Under the pieces are notes generated by a model. That model did not search any database and had not been told where the DNA came from. It was given only the letters and a program-made list of their open reading frames with translations. This document shows positions 1-9,149 of a stretch of DNA of 64,000 nt, one piece after another; the first letter of the stretch is position 1; each line of letters starts with the position of its first letter. Source of the stretch: Salipaludibacillus sp. CUR1 (GTDB lineage Bacteria; Bacillota; Bacilli; Bacillales; Salisediminibacteriaceae); contig NZ_JAIWPE010000053.1 in the NCBI RefSeq assembly GCF_021028955.1, positions 117,901 to 181,900 on the forward strand. The letters run 5' to 3'. A program made the translations under genes and the position numbers.

Positions 1-1
1 A

Positions 2-2107
2 ATTGAACGTATCAAAAATAAATACAGTAACCGTTCCATTCTTGTTACAGGAGGAGATATTGGACGGGCCTTAAATCTGGTCGGAGGTCACGTGGGCACT
101 TGGGGAACGACCTCGTGGGGGTCTTGGCGTTGGGGCCCCGCCTACTTTGGTCTTCAAGAAGGATATTTTGAGCACAGCATTAATGACCGGATAGACCTGC
201 GCAATTCGCAGCTTATTGTCCTATGGGGATTAAACCCGGCATGGAGTTCGCCGGGGTCGCCAACGTATAATTTCCTTCAGGCAAAGAAAGCAGGCGCAAG
301 AGTAATTGTGATCGATCCAATGTACTCGGAGTCTGCCGAACTTCTCGGCGATGAGTGGGTGCCGGTGCACCCTGGGACAGATCACGCCCTTATGCTCGGA
401 ATGGCTCATACGCTTATTGAAGAAGACGATCCGGATTCAAACCCTCTCATTGACTGGGATTTCCTGAAGTCTTGTACTGTCGGGTTTGACCAGGATATGA
501 TGCCTGAAGGGGCGGACAAAGAGGCTAACTTTAAAGATTATGTGCTCGGAACACATGACGGACAGCCCAAAACGGCCGAATGGGCCAGTGAGATTTCAGG
601 AGTTGAGGCTGGGGTCATTCGCAGGATTGCCCGCGACATAGCTTCTACTAACCGAGTTGCGCTACTGACAGGATGGGCTCCGGCAAGAATCAAAAATTCC
701 GATTCATGGCCACAAATGTTTATGACATTTGGCGCTATGACAGGGCATATGGCTCAGCCGGGAAGAATGACCGGTGTCAGCTGCCACTTCGGTACAGGGA
801 ACGGTGGTCCAAGGCTAGTAATGGGCGGAGGTAACGGGGTCCCTCCGGCGGAAGAAAACGACGTGCCGGACAGCCTTGTTCATGCAGAGATGTGGGACGC
901 CATCCTTAAAGGAGAATACACGGCTGGCTATAATGATAAGCGTGATATAGATATCCAGATGATTTATCACGGCATGGGAGCCACATTGCAGACAAGAGAC
1001 GGCCAGTCCAAAGGAATTGACGTGCACAAAAACGTGGAGTTCGTCGTAACGAACGGCCATTTTATTACTACTAATGCTAAATACTCTGATATTGTCCTGC
1101 CGGCGACGACGCCATGGGAGCGGGAAGGCGGCTTTAACGTCGGTAACCGGGACGCATTATTCTATTATCGTAATGTGATCGATCCGTTGTTTGAATGTAA
1201 AGATGATGCCGAGATTACAACGGAAATCGGAATGAAACTCGGTTTTACAGCAGAAGAAGTTTATGGAGACGTTTCGCCGAGACAGCAGCTGTTTAATCAG
1301 ATTGCAGGCGCCCAGGTCATTAATAAAGCTGGCACGGACTACGAGCCTTTAGTGACGATTACAAATAAAGACATCTCTGAATGGGGGGTGGAAGGAGAGC
1401 CGCAGAAGGGGCGCATTACGATAAGTGAACTTGAAGAAAAGGGCGTCTACCAAGTCGAACGGAAACCGGGTGATAATTACGGGTATATAGCACAGGAAGC
1501 GTTCCGTAAAGACCCTGAGGCTAATCCGCTGGAAACTGCCACAGGAAAGCTGGAAATTTATTCGGAAGCCCTGGCAGAGTATGTAAAAGGAATCGGCTTT
1601 ACAGAAATAGACCCGATCCCGACTTATAATCCTGCTATAGAAGGATACGAGGACACGTATAAGAACTTTCATGCGAAAGAAAAAGGGGACTACCCGCTTC
1701 AAGTTATCAATCCTCATTATTTAAGACGTGCCCATACTATTTTTGATAATAATCCGTGGCTCCGGGAAGCTTGGCCTAACGACGTTTATGTGAGTACGGC
1801 TGATGCAAGAGAGCGGGGAGTCAAAAACGGTGATACGGTGCTTGTTGAGAGTAAACACGGAAAAACTTTGCGGATCGCTCACGTGACCGAACGGCTGATT
1901 CCAGGCACAATCGGCCTCATGCATGGGGCATGGGTGGAAATGGATGAGGAAAAGGACATCGATAAAGCCGGATCAGATAATATACTGACTGGTGCGATTG
2001 CTACAGGACAGGCGATATCAGGCTGGAACTCAACGATCTGTGATTTCCGAAAATGGGAAGGGGAGGACTTGAAGCTTGATAAACTGTGGGAGCCTCGAAC
2101 TGTTTAA
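2..2107 (+). CDS. dmsA: DMSO reductase-family molybdopterin oxidoreductase, catalytic subunit A (5' partial)
   Basis: The frame is open from base 2, so the gene begins upstream of the window; the GTG at 92 is internal. This is the catalytic subunit of a membrane-bound DMSO/TMAO-type reductase that binds bis-MGD molybdenum cofactor. The early segment GTTSWGSWRWG (near base 103) lies where family members carry the Ser ligand to Mo. It is followed by the WGLNPAWSSPGSP segment, the GHFITTNAKYSDIVLPATTPWE segment typical of the cofactor pocket, and a C-terminal molydop-binding barrel (VSTADARERGVKNGDTV, GLMHGAW). The twin-arginine signal and N-terminal FeS segment would be in the missing part. The following genes encode the FeS and anchor subunits, which supports DmsA. 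Substrate (DMSO, TMAO or other S/N-oxide) cannot be fixed from sequence. Confidence 0.88.
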   Translation: MERIKNKYSNRSILVTGGDIGRALNLVGGHVGTWGTTSWGSWRWGPAYFGLQEGYFEHSINDRIDLRNSQLIVLWGLNPAWSSPGSPTYNFLQAKKAGARVIVIDPMYSESAELLGDEWVPVHPGTDHALMLGMAHTLIEEDDPDSNPLIDWDFLKSCTVGFDQDMMPEGADKEANFKDYVLGTHDGQPKTAEWASEISGVEAGVIRRIARDIASTNRVALLTGWAPARIKNSDSWPQMFMTFGAMTGHMAQPGRMTGVSCHFGTGNGGPRLVMGGGNGVPPAEENDVPDSLVHAEMWDAILKGEYTAGYNDKRDIDIQMIYHGMGATLQTRDGQSKGIDVHKNVEFVVTNGHFITTNAKYSDIVLPATTPWEREGGFNVGNRDALFYYRNVIDPLFECKDDAEITTEIGMKLGFTAEEVYGDVSPRQQLFNQIAGAQVINKAGTDYEPLVTITNKDISEWGVEGEPQKGRITISELEEKGVYQVERKPGDNYGYIAQEAFRKDPEANPLETATGKLEIYSEALAEYVKGIGFTEIDPIPTYNPAIEGYEDTYKNFHAKEKGDYPLQVINPHYLRRAHTIFDNNPWLREAWPNDVYVSTADARERGVKNGDTVLVESKHGKTLRIAHVTERLIPGTIGLMHGAWVEMDEEKDIDKAGSDNILTGAIATGQAISGWNSTICDFRKWEGEDLKLDKLWEPRTV

Positions 2108-2135
2108 AAATTTGGATTAAAAGGAGGGAAATGAG

Positions 2136-2675
2136 ATGGGACAAATGGGATTCTATTATGACCTTGAAACATGTATCGGCTGTAAAGGCTGCCAGATAGC
2201 ATGTAAAGATAAGAATGATCTTAAAACAGGCGAATTGTTTCGGGAAGTGCATGATTTTGAAGGAGGATCGTTTCCAAGTCCTTATGTGGATCACGTGACG
2301 ATAAGCTGTAACCATTGTGATAAGCCTAAATGTGTTGAAAACTGCCCAACAGGCGCAATGCATAAACGTGAAGACGGTATTGTTGATTTTGATCATTCCA
2401 AATGTGTCGGGTGTAAGATGTGTATGTGGTCATGTCCTTACGATGGGCCGGTATACCTGAAAGAAGAGGGGAAAGTGGCTAAGTGTGACTTCTGTAAGGA
2501 TCTGCTTGAAAATAATGAAGATCCAGCCTGTGTGTCTGCGTGCACGATGCGGGCAATCGACTATGGTGATATCGAAGAGCTGAAGGAAAAGTACGGTACC
2601 AACCAGTCCATCCGCTACTTCCCGGATCTTGACATTACCAAGCCAAATATAGTGGTGAAACAAAAATCACGCTAA
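2136..2675 (+). CDS. dmsB: DMSO reductase iron-sulfur subunit B
   Basis: A 179-residue ferredoxin-like electron-transfer subunit with four cysteine clusters typical of DmsB/NrfC/PhsB proteins: CIGCKGCQIAC, CNHCDKPKCVENC, CVGCKMCMWSC and a final CDFC...CVSAC group. These bind four [4Fe-4S] clusters that pass electrons from the membrane anchor to the molybdenum subunit. The start at 2136 has AAGGAGGG at proper spacing. It lies 28 bp after dmsA and 13 bp before dmsC, so the three are cotranscribed. Length is near the lower end of the usual 180-210 for the family. Confidence 0.92.
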   Translation: MGQMGFYYDLETCIGCKGCQIACKDKNDLKTGELFREVHDFEGGSFPSPYVDHVTISCNHCDKPKCVENCPTGAMHKREDGIVDFDHSKCVGCKMCMWSCPYDGPVYLKEEGKVAKCDFCKDLLENNEDPACVSACTMRAIDYGDIEELKEKYGTNQSIRYFPDLDITKPNIVVKQKSR

Positions 2676-2688
2676 AGGGGGGATTACA

Positions 2689-3561
2689 ATGTTTAGTCAA
2701 GAATGGCCGCTTATATTCTTTACGTTATTTGGCCAGTTAGCTGTCGGCACGTTTATTGTTCTTATGGCCGCAAGGTTTGTATTAAAACGAAATGGCATAA
2801 CTGACTTACGCTGGCTGAATCCTAGTTTACTTGCGCTTACAGTATTAATGGCTGTGGCTATCGTTATGTCCATGTTCCACTTAGGGTCTATCTCTAACGC
2901 GTTTTACGCGCTATCAAACGCGGGCTCCTCCTGGTTGGCAAGGGAGATCCTGTTAGCCGGAGTGTTCCTGGCTCTTCTCGTTGCGACCTATGCTATCTCG
3001 TATACACAGAAATCGATTGACGTCATCAGCTGGGTGACAGCCGCAGCGGGAATCGCCACTGTCTACGCGATGGCCAGTGTGTATGTGACTACTATTATTC
3101 CTGCCTGGATGCATGTCAATACGTACTTGGCATACTTTGGTACGACTGTCATTTATGGAGTGGTGGGAGCTGGTCTGTGCTTTATGGTCTTTGGCCGAAA
3201 AGAATTCTTTACTTCTCATTACGTCTCATTTATGAAAAAAGCCGGCTTTGTTGCTGCAGGAGCCATTATTGTTCAGCTTATCGTTCTGCCAGTCTACCTG
3301 ACAAGCTTGGCCGGCGGGGCGCCTGCCGCTCAAATGTCCCTGAATCTCCTTTTTGAAAATCATGCATGGACCATGTTACTAAGATGGCTGCTGACGATCG
3401 CAGGAGGAGGATTATTAATTTACAGTTTCTACCGCTATGCGGACCGTCTTACGAAGCATATCCCAGCCTTTATTTATGTGGCTGTGGCCTTAGTGCTGAT
3501 CGGTGAATTTACAGGACGTTACTTGTTTTATATTTCCGGCATCCCGATGAATATAGGGTAA
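2689..3561 (+). CDS. dmsC: DMSO reductase membrane anchor subunit C
   Basis: A 290-residue highly hydrophobic protein with about eight predicted membrane helices, matching the DmsC anchor family that holds the AB dimer and oxidises menaquinol. It begins MFSQEWPLIFFTLFGQLAVG, a common DmsC opening. A GGGGGG-type ribosome binding site precedes the ATG. It is the last gene of the operon and is followed by a strong terminator. Function is assigned from family, topology and position; no catalytic residues are expected. Confidence 0.88.
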   Translation: MFSQEWPLIFFTLFGQLAVGTFIVLMAARFVLKRNGITDLRWLNPSLLALTVLMAVAIVMSMFHLGSISNAFYALSNAGSSWLAREILLAGVFLALLVATYAISYTQKSIDVISWVTAAAGIATVYAMASVYVTTIIPAWMHVNTYLAYFGTTVIYGVVGAGLCFMVFGRKEFFTSHYVSFMKKAGFVAAGAIIVQLIVLPVYLTSLAGGAPAAQMSLNLLFENHAWTMLLRWLLTIAGGGLLIYSFYRYADRLTKHIPAFIYVAVALVLIGEFTGRYLFYISGIPMNIG

Positions 3562-3590
3562 TTCAGACCGGTTAATCTCTTCAATTATGA

Positions 3591-3636
3591 AAGCACCTCA
3601 AATGTTAGATATTCTCTAACAAATTGAGGTGCTTTT
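3591..3636 (+). terminator. Rho-independent terminator of dmsABC
   Basis: A long stem (AAGCACCTCAA paired with TTGAGGTGCTT, plus TGTTAGA with TCTAACA inside) ends in a T run. Confidence 0.9.
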
Positions 3637-3784
3637 TAATAATAATCAGATTCTGGGTGGTTTTCGCTTCAGACCACTCCCTTTTTTTCCTCGCAGAGGT
3701 CAGAGGACAAGCGAAGCCACTGAAAAAAACTTATATTTGGAGAACGGTTTTATATTTATTATGTAATCTGTATAAAGGGGTTAA

Positions 3785-3905
3785 TGATTCCTGCGCAAAC
3801 TCGCTTTCCGTGGAGAAGTCGGCAAGCCGCTTCGAGCTTTGCTCTGCAGGGTCTTGCCTGACTTCCTTTTCCACAGGAGTCTCGTTTGCTCCGGTCTCAT
3901 CAACT
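3785..3905. repeat. Intergenic structured repeat, Bacillaceae style
   Basis: This roughly 120 bp element has nested inverted segments: GTGGA with TCCAC, and AAGTCGGCAAG with CTTGCCTGACTT. It is GC-rich compared with its surroundings and reads as CTCGCTTTCCGTGGAG at one end and CCACAGGAGTCTCGTTTG at the other. From memory it resembles a dispersed non-coding repeat common between genes in alkaliphilic and halophilic bacilli. Short open frames through it carry no coding signal. The rest of 3637-3991 holds nothing recognisable. Confidence 0.5.
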
Positions 3906-3991
3906 ACTTCTCAATATAAATTGAATTATGGAGCATTTAAAAGTCTGTGATTTTCAGCGGCTTCGGACAGGCGGTTGGCAGTTCGGGCTCT

Positions 3992-5194
3992 TCACGCCAT
4001 ATTCTCCACTATCACTGAAATCCCCTGTCCGACCCCAATGCACATTGTCGCGAGCCCTATGGAGGCCTCGCGCTTTTTCATTTCATAAATCAGCGTCGTT
4101 AAAATCCTTGCACCGCTTGCTCCGAGCGGATGGCCAAACGCAATGGCGCCGCCGTTCACGTTGACCCGCTCAGGCTGCAGCCCCAGTTCCCTGATGCACG
4201 CCACTGACTGGGACGCAAACGCCTCGTTCAGTTCCACAAGGTCGATATCACTCACATTCATAGACAGCCGCTGCAGCAGCTTTTGAGTGGAAGCGACCGG
4301 CCCGATACCCATTATGGACGGCTCAACGCCTGCCGTTGCCGATCCTTTAAAACGAACGAGCGGTTTTAATCCGTATGCTTTTGCCGTTTCCGCTCTCATG
4401 ATTAGAAGAGCGGAAGCGCCGTCATTCACGCCTGAGGCGTTTCCTGTGGTTACCGTCCCGTCTGGAAAAAGAGGGGAGAGGGTCCTTAATTTTTGTAAAG
4501 TCGTTTCAGGGCGCGGATGTTCGTCCTGCTCAACAGTTACTTCGTTTCCCTTCCTGTCTCTGTACGTCACCGAAATGATTTCATCTTTAAACCGTTCTTT
4601 TTCCATAGCCGCTTTCGCTTTTTGCTGACTCTCATAGGCGAACGCGTCCTGCGCTTCACGTGTAATATGAAACCGCTCTGCTACATGTTCAGCGGTTTCA
4701 GGCATCGAATCAATCCCGTACATCTCCGCGAGTTTTGGGTTAGGGAACCGCCAGCCGATTGTTGTGTCAACCATTTCCATGTTGCCTCGCGGGTAGTCTT
4801 TGTCCGGTTTTTTCATAACAAACGGGGCACGCGTCATGCTTTCTGTTCCGCCTGCTATTATAATCTCCTGTTCGCCTGAGAGAATCGCCCGGGCAGCGGA
4901 ACTGACGGCATCAAGGCTTGATCCGCACAGGCGGTTAACCGTCGTGCCGCTGACAGATACCGGCAGTCCGGCAAGGAGAAGAGACATTCGCGCCACATTG
5001 CGGTTATCTTCTCCAGCACCGTTGGCATTCCCGAAAATCACATCTTCTACGGCATCAGGCGGAAGCTCAGGATTGCGTGCCATCAAGCTTTTTATAACAG
5101 CTGCGCCAAGATCATCCGGGCGCACATCTTTCAGTGCGCCTTTATACCGACCGATCGGTGTTCTGACTGCGTCTACTATTACTGCCTCATTCAT
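3992..5194 (-). CDS. pcaF: beta-ketoadipyl-CoA thiolase (acetyl-CoA acyltransferase)
   Basis: A 400-residue thiolase that would cleave 3-oxoadipyl-CoA with CoA to succinyl-CoA and acetyl-CoA, the last step of the beta-ketoadipate pathway. The nucleophile Cys lies in [11 protein letters not shown], which is the PcaF-like form, the His in [17 protein letters not shown], and the second Cys in CIGVGQG. The ATG has GAGGAGA upstream and follows pcaJ by 3 bp. The thiolase fold alone does not separate PcaF from generic acetoacetyl-CoA thiolase, but the operon context favours PcaF. Confidence 0.88.
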   Translation of the reverse strand: MNEAVIVDAVRTPIGRYKGALKDVRPDDLGAAVIKSLMARNPELPPDAVEDVIFGNANGAGEDNRNVARMSLLLAGLPVSVSGTTVNRLCGSSLDAVSSAARAILSGEQEIIIAGGTESMTRAPFVMKKPDKDYPRGNMEMVDTTIGWRFPNPKLAEMYGIDSMPETAEHVAERFHITREAQDAFAYESQQKAKAAMEKERFKDEIISVTYRDRKGNEVTVEQDEHPRPETTLQKLRTLSPLFPDGTVTTGNASGVNDGASALLIMRAETAKAYGLKPLVRFKGSATAGVEPSIMGIGPVASTQKLLQRLSMNVSDIDLVELNEAFASQSVACIRELGLQPERVNVNGGAIAFGHPLGASGARILTTLIYEMKKREASIGLATMCIGVGQGISVIVENMA

Positions 5195-5197
5195 CGT

Positions 5198-5845
5198 CTA
5201 TCTCCTCTTTTCCAAAAGCTGCTCACTGACTTTGTAAAACGCGGTCGTGTTTTCTTCCACATCCTTCAGGCTCGTGTCTCCCATTAATTCGGTCAGTTCG
5301 TACCTCCCGTTTTTCCAGTGAAAAACAGCCAGGTCAGTAATGAGAATATCCGCCTGCCGGGTGGATGTTACCGGGTACGTGCATTCCTTAACAAATTTTG
5401 GTGTCCCGTCTTTTGCCACGTGATTCGTCGTAATAATTATTTTTTTTGCTCCGACGAGCAAGTCCATGGCGCCGCCTACGCCGATGATATCTTTGCCGGG
5501 GATCGCCCAGTTGGCGACCATTCCCTTGGAATCGACCTGGAGAGCGCCAAGAATGGCGACGTCGATATGGCCCCCGCGGATCATAGAAAAGGAATCGGCG
5601 CTGTGAAAGTAGGAGGCGCCGGCCGCTTCACCGACAGGGAGCTTGCCTGCATTCACTAACAGCGGATCGATATCTTCTTCAGCGACTGATGTGACGCCGA
5701 GAAGCCCGTTTTCCGTATGGAGATAGTAAGCGTCTTTGTCCAGATAATTAGCGACGAGAGTAGGGATGCCGATTCCCAGATTGATAATTGAGCAGGGGAC
5801 GAGTTGCTCCGCGGCTTTTTTGGCGATCCGTTCTTTAAATGTCAC
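5198..5845 (-). CDS. pcaJ: 3-oxoadipate CoA-transferase subunit B
   Basis: A 215-residue beta subunit of a class I CoA transferase that moves CoA from succinyl-CoA to 3-oxoadipate. The catalytic Glu is in HTENGLLGV, and the glycine-rich GIGIPTLVANYL segment is seen near the N-terminus. The start is GTG at 5845 with AAGGGGTGG upstream, and it overlaps the end of pcaI by 11 bp, showing translational coupling. Acetoacetate or another 3-oxoacid is an alternative substrate; the neighbours make 3-oxoadipate likely. Confidence 0.88.
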   Translation of the reverse strand: MTFKERIAKKAAEQLVPCSIINLGIGIPTLVANYLDKDAYYLHTENGLLGVTSVAEEDIDPLLVNAGKLPVGEAAGASYFHSADSFSMIRGGHIDVAILGALQVDSKGMVANWAIPGKDIIGVGGAMDLLVGAKKIIITTNHVAKDGTPKFVKECTYPVTSTRQADILITDLAVFHWKNGRYELTELMGDTSLKDVEENTTAFYKVSEQLLEKRR

Positions 5846-6530
5846 GTTCGACCACCCCTTCCCGCGTTAAAATGAGCCGGCTTTCGACAATCGCATCTAC
5901 ATACAGGTGAGGGGTGACGATTTCTTCTGGAGACAGGTCGCGCTCGTCTACTATTTCGTCAACCTCGGCGATAACATAATCGGCCGCTGACGCCATTAGC
6001 GGATTAAAATTTCTGGCTGTTTTGTAATAAATGAGGTTTCCTTTCAAATCTGCTTTCCACGCCCGGATAAGAGCCACATTCGCTTTTAACGGTTTCTCCA
6101 GCACGTATGTCTCTCCGTCAATCAGCTTCGTTTCTTTTCCGGCGGCCAGGTCGGTTCCTACGGCCGTTTTTGTATAAAAGCCGCCGATTCCGGCGCCGCC
6201 TGCACGAATCGCCTCGGAGAACGTCCCCTGAGGAAGGAGCTCCAGTTCCAGCAAGCCATCGTTGTACCATTTCGCTACTTCCCGGTTGCTCGTAAAATAG
6301 GAGCCGACGGCTTTTTTCAGCCGGTCCTGCCTCAGCAGAAGGCCTAATCCTTTTCCGGCTTCTCCAACGTTATTGCTGATAATGGTCAAGTTCCCGGCAT
6401 CGTGGCGTGTTAATGCGTCGATTAATGTTAACGGACTCCCGACAAGACCAAAGCCCCCCACCATCAGAGTGTCGCCAGTCTGCACTTTCATTATGACTTG
6501 CTCAGCTGTACTTATCTTATTAATGACCAT
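5835..6530 (-). CDS. pcaI: 3-oxoadipate CoA-transferase subunit A
   Basis: A 231-residue alpha subunit of the CoA transferase. It shows the family glycine motif GGFGLVGSP and the SNNVGEAGKGLGLLL segment. I choose the ATG at 6530 (MVINKIST) because GGAGGG lies 8 bases upstream; a TTG two codons earlier is too close. It overlaps both pcaD upstream (11 bp) and pcaJ downstream (11 bp), so the three are translated from one message. Confidence 0.88.
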   Translation of the reverse strand: MVINKISTAEQVIMKVQTGDTLMVGGFGLVGSPLTLIDALTRHDAGNLTIISNNVGEAGKGLGLLLRQDRLKKAVGSYFTSNREVAKWYNDGLLELELLPQGTFSEAIRAGGAGIGGFYTKTAVGTDLAAGKETKLIDGETYVLEKPLKANVALIRAWKADLKGNLIYYKTARNFNPLMASAADYVIAEVDEIVDERDLSPEEIVTPHLYVDAIVESRLILTREGVVERDI

Positions 6531-7374
6531 GCACAATGCCCTCCATCGTTAAAAAATTTTTAATTCGTTCGATAAGGTCAGGCTGGTTATTTAAAACGAT
6601 TTCATAATGATTCTGGGAAGTTTTTTCAACCTGCAATTCCTTGAACACGCGCTTTACCGGCTCATAGGATTTTTCTGTAAAAAGGGAGCGATTACCCGCG
6701 AGACTGCCGGTGGCAATCAAAAGGAAGACGGGGCAGGTGATCAAGCCTTGGAGGTCTGCAGGCTCAAACGCATAAAAACTTTCAAAATCCTTTTCAATCA
6801 GAGCAGGATCTGACTTATGACGCCAGCTGCTGCTGCCCCGTGCGAGTTCATAGCGCACATAATCTTCCATTCTGTCAGTCCAGTTCACGTTCAGTTTTCT
6901 GTAGAGGCTTCTCATATCCATTGCATAGCTGTCTTTCGAAGGATACGCCTTTTTCATTCTGTCAAGGGAGGGGAGGACTAGGTCCCTTGCCGTGTCATCC
7001 ACTTCCCCTGCGCCATCAAGCAGTACAAGTGCTTTCGGGATAATTGATTCATTAGCGGCTGCAAGCGCGCAAATATACGCCCCCATGGAATAGCCCATCA
7101 AAATGGGTCTCTCTATTTTCAGCGTGTAGATGAGAGCAGTTAAATCATCAGCATGCTTAAATATAGAAGTATCTTGAAGAGCAGGACCGCTGTTTCCGCG
7201 TCCCGGAAGGTCATAACTGATAAAGCGGAAGGTCCCGGCCAAGGCTTTCCGGTAATTCATAAACTGTTTATGGTGCCCGGTCAGCCCGTGGACAGCGATA
7301 ATGGTCCCTTTCGTCCCCGGTGAGTCCTCCACGTAAAGTGATCTGCCATTTTCCGTAACTATCTGCTGTCCCAT
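6520..7374 (-). CDS. pcaD: alpha/beta hydrolase, probable 3-oxoadipate enol-lactonase
   Basis: A 284-residue alpha/beta hydrolase. The nucleophile elbow is GYSMGAY (Ser about residue 97), the oxyanion region is AVHGLTGHHKQF, and the catalytic His is probably in SQNHYEIVL near the C-terminus. PcaD hydrolyses 3-oxoadipate enol-lactone to 3-oxoadipate, exactly the step needed between the genes on either side. The start has AGAGGGTGC upstream. Hydrolases of this fold are versatile, so the substrate call rests mainly on context. Confidence 0.72.
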   Translation of the reverse strand: MGQQIVTENGRSLYVEDSPGTKGTIIAVHGLTGHHKQFMNYRKALAGTFRFISYDLPGRGNSGPALQDTSIFKHADDLTALIYTLKIERPILMGYSMGAYICALAAANESIIPKALVLLDGAGEVDDTARDLVLPSLDRMKKAYPSKDSYAMDMRSLYRKLNVNWTDRMEDYVRYELARGSSSWRHKSDPALIEKDFESFYAFEPADLQGLITCPVFLLIATGSLAGNRSLFTEKSYEPVKRVFKELQVEKTSQNHYEIVLNNQPDLIERIKNFLTMEGIVHGH

Positions 7375-7400
7375 TAGACTAGCACCCTCTCTATCTTTAG

Positions 7401-7868
7401 TTATTCCACCGTATAGATGGAGTAGTTGACCCGGTCCGGCAGGCGGATCCCCTTTGAAATAAACACCCGTTTGTTTAGCCAGTCATACTTTTCTGAGGCT
7501 GTTTCGAAAATGGGGGAGGTCCTGAAGTAATAGTCATCCGGATCGACTGCTTCATTCCGGTCCAGCCGGGCGAGTACGTCGGGTTCGCCTGTCCGGATCC
7601 CCCGGTAAGTCATCATAATGAGGTCTTCTTCTTCCGTCTGTAAAAGGATGCGCACATTTTGAATAATTGTCCCGTCGTCACGGACGGTAATCCAGTCATC
7701 CCCGCCGGGCACCACGTCTGCATTTAAATGGTCTCCACGCAGCGCGCCGCCGGTGACACGTATAATCCGCCTTGTACCGTTTGGCGTTTTACCAGGCAGA
7801 TGGGCACCTTCAATGGTCAACTCCATGTCTGCTAAAAACGAAAGGGAAGGAGCAGGCAAATGTCTCAT
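7401..7868 (-). CDS. DUF3237-domain protein in the muconolactone-isomerase slot
   Basis: A 155-residue protein that matches the DUF3237 (UPF0311) family: PSLSFLADMELTIEGAHLPGKTPNGTRR, VTGGALRGDHLNADVVPGGDDWITVRDDG and the MMTYRGIR block are its usual landmarks. The family is a small beta-barrel with no settled role. Its ATG overlaps the stop of catB (TAATG), so it is coupled to the cycloisomerase. No CatC gene is visible in the operon. A role in isomerising muconolactone, or in clearing a side product, is inference from position only. Confidence 0.82.
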   Translation of the reverse strand: MRHLPAPSLSFLADMELTIEGAHLPGKTPNGTRRIIRVTGGALRGDHLNADVVPGGDDWITVRDDGTIIQNVRILLQTEEEDLIMMTYRGIRTGEPDVLARLDRNEAVDPDDYYFRTSPIFETASEKYDWLNKRVFISKGIRLPDRVNYSIYTVE

Positions 7869-9007
7869 TAGTGAACGCCTCCCACTTTTTCTTTTCTCGC
7901 GTATAACTGGACTTTCTGTTCATCCAGTTCGATCCCAAGCCCGGGCTTATCCGGTACATAAATTTGCCCTTCCTTGCAGACGACCGGGTCCCGGACGATC
8001 TCATCAGCAAGCCAGTCCGGCCCGAATAATTCACAGCCGTAATCCAGATTAGGAATTGAGCCGTAAGCGTGCAGGCAGGCGGCCGTTCCGATGGAGCTTT
8101 CGAGCGAGGTGCCGCCAAAGCAGGAGATACCCGACGCTTCCGCAATGCCCGCCACTTTTATCGTATTTTTCAATCCGCCGGCTTTATGAATTTTTAATGA
8201 AAAAATATGCACGGCTTGTTCTTTCGCCAGTTTGATCGCATCATGGATCGTGGCCACACTCTCATCAGCCATCACCGGCACTTTTTTCATCGCTGTGAGC
8301 TGGGCGAGACCTTCAAAGTCATGGGGGGCAAGGGGCTGTTCGAGAAAATCGATTCCCGCTTCAAAGAACGCGTCCATCCAGCTCATTGCCGTTAAGCGGT
8401 CCCACGACCCGTTTGGATCTATGCCGATCGTCGAGTAGCCTTTAATCCCGCCTGCGATGAGAAGGGATCGTTCGGCGTCCTTTCGTGCCGATTCTTTCCC
8501 TGATTTAATTTTAAAAACCTCATACTTACCTGACTGGACCGCCTCTTTTGCTTCATTAATATCTCCTTCAGGGGTGCCGGAAGCGAGGGCCCAGCGCACA
8601 TTAAGCCGGTCCCGGCAAAGCCCGCCTAACAGCTGATGGGCTGGGACATCATAAGTTTTACCGAGTCCGTCAAAAAGAGCCATCTCAACGGTTGCTTTCG
8701 CAAACTCGTTTCCGCGGACCTGGCGGTTCAGTGTCTGCAGCAGGCTTTCAATTTTCGCAGCGTCTTCTCCGATAAGAAGGGGAGCGATATAGTTGTCGAT
8801 GACCACTTTCATCGTTTCCACGCTTTCGCCATTCCAGAAGATTCCCGGTGTCGTCCCTTCGCCAATGCCGGTATACCCGTTGCTCAGTTCGATTCGAAGG
8901 AGCAGGAAGCTTTTTGAAGAGACTTTAACGGCTGAAAACTGGTGGGGACGTTTAATAGGAATATCAATCAGTTCCGTAGTGATCTGTTTAATGGTGATCT
9001 TTTCCAT
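7868..9007 (-). CDS. catB: muconate cycloisomerase (enolase superfamily)
   Basis: A 379-residue enolase-superfamily protein that would convert cis,cis-muconate to muconolactone. The MLE-subgroup residues are present: the FKIKSGK lysine pair, metal ligands in GIDPNGSW, FLEQPL and MADESV, and the second catalytic lysine in SLKIHKAGGL. I choose the ATG at 9007 (MEKITIKQ) because AAGGAAGGTG precedes it; an upstream in-frame Met has none. Between catA and this gene a small stem-loop (CCTCC/GGAGG, about 9104-9118) lacks a clear T run and may be an mRNA processing or attenuation site. Dipeptide epimerase or o-succinylbenzoate synthase activities occur in the same fold, but catA next door supports CatB. 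Confidence 0.88.
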   Translation of the reverse strand: MEKITIKQITTELIDIPIKRPHQFSAVKVSSKSFLLLRIELSNGYTGIGEGTTPGIFWNGESVETMKVVIDNYIAPLLIGEDAAKIESLLQTLNRQVRGNEFAKATVEMALFDGLGKTYDVPAHQLLGGLCRDRLNVRWALASGTPEGDINEAKEAVQSGKYEVFKIKSGKESARKDAERSLLIAGGIKGYSTIGIDPNGSWDRLTAMSWMDAFFEAGIDFLEQPLAPHDFEGLAQLTAMKKVPVMADESVATIHDAIKLAKEQAVHIFSLKIHKAGGLKNTIKVAGIAEASGISCFGGTSLESSIGTAACLHAYGSIPNLDYGCELFGPDWLADEIVRDPVVCKEGQIYVPDKPGLGIELDEQKVQLYARKEKVGGVH

Positions 9008-9149
9008 ACGCACCTTCCTTTTTACGTATTTTCTTTCCATTGATGAAAGCTTTAACGTGAGGGGAGGGACCGTTCGTGATCCGTCCTTCTGTTCCTTCTG
9101 AAACCTCCAAAAAGGAGGCTTATAAAAACCCCCTTTTCAGCCGTGCTGT

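Noticed and set aside
3624..3950. 108-codon frame downstream of dmsC
   Set aside because: It overlaps the terminator and the structured repeat and has no ribosome binding site or family similarity.
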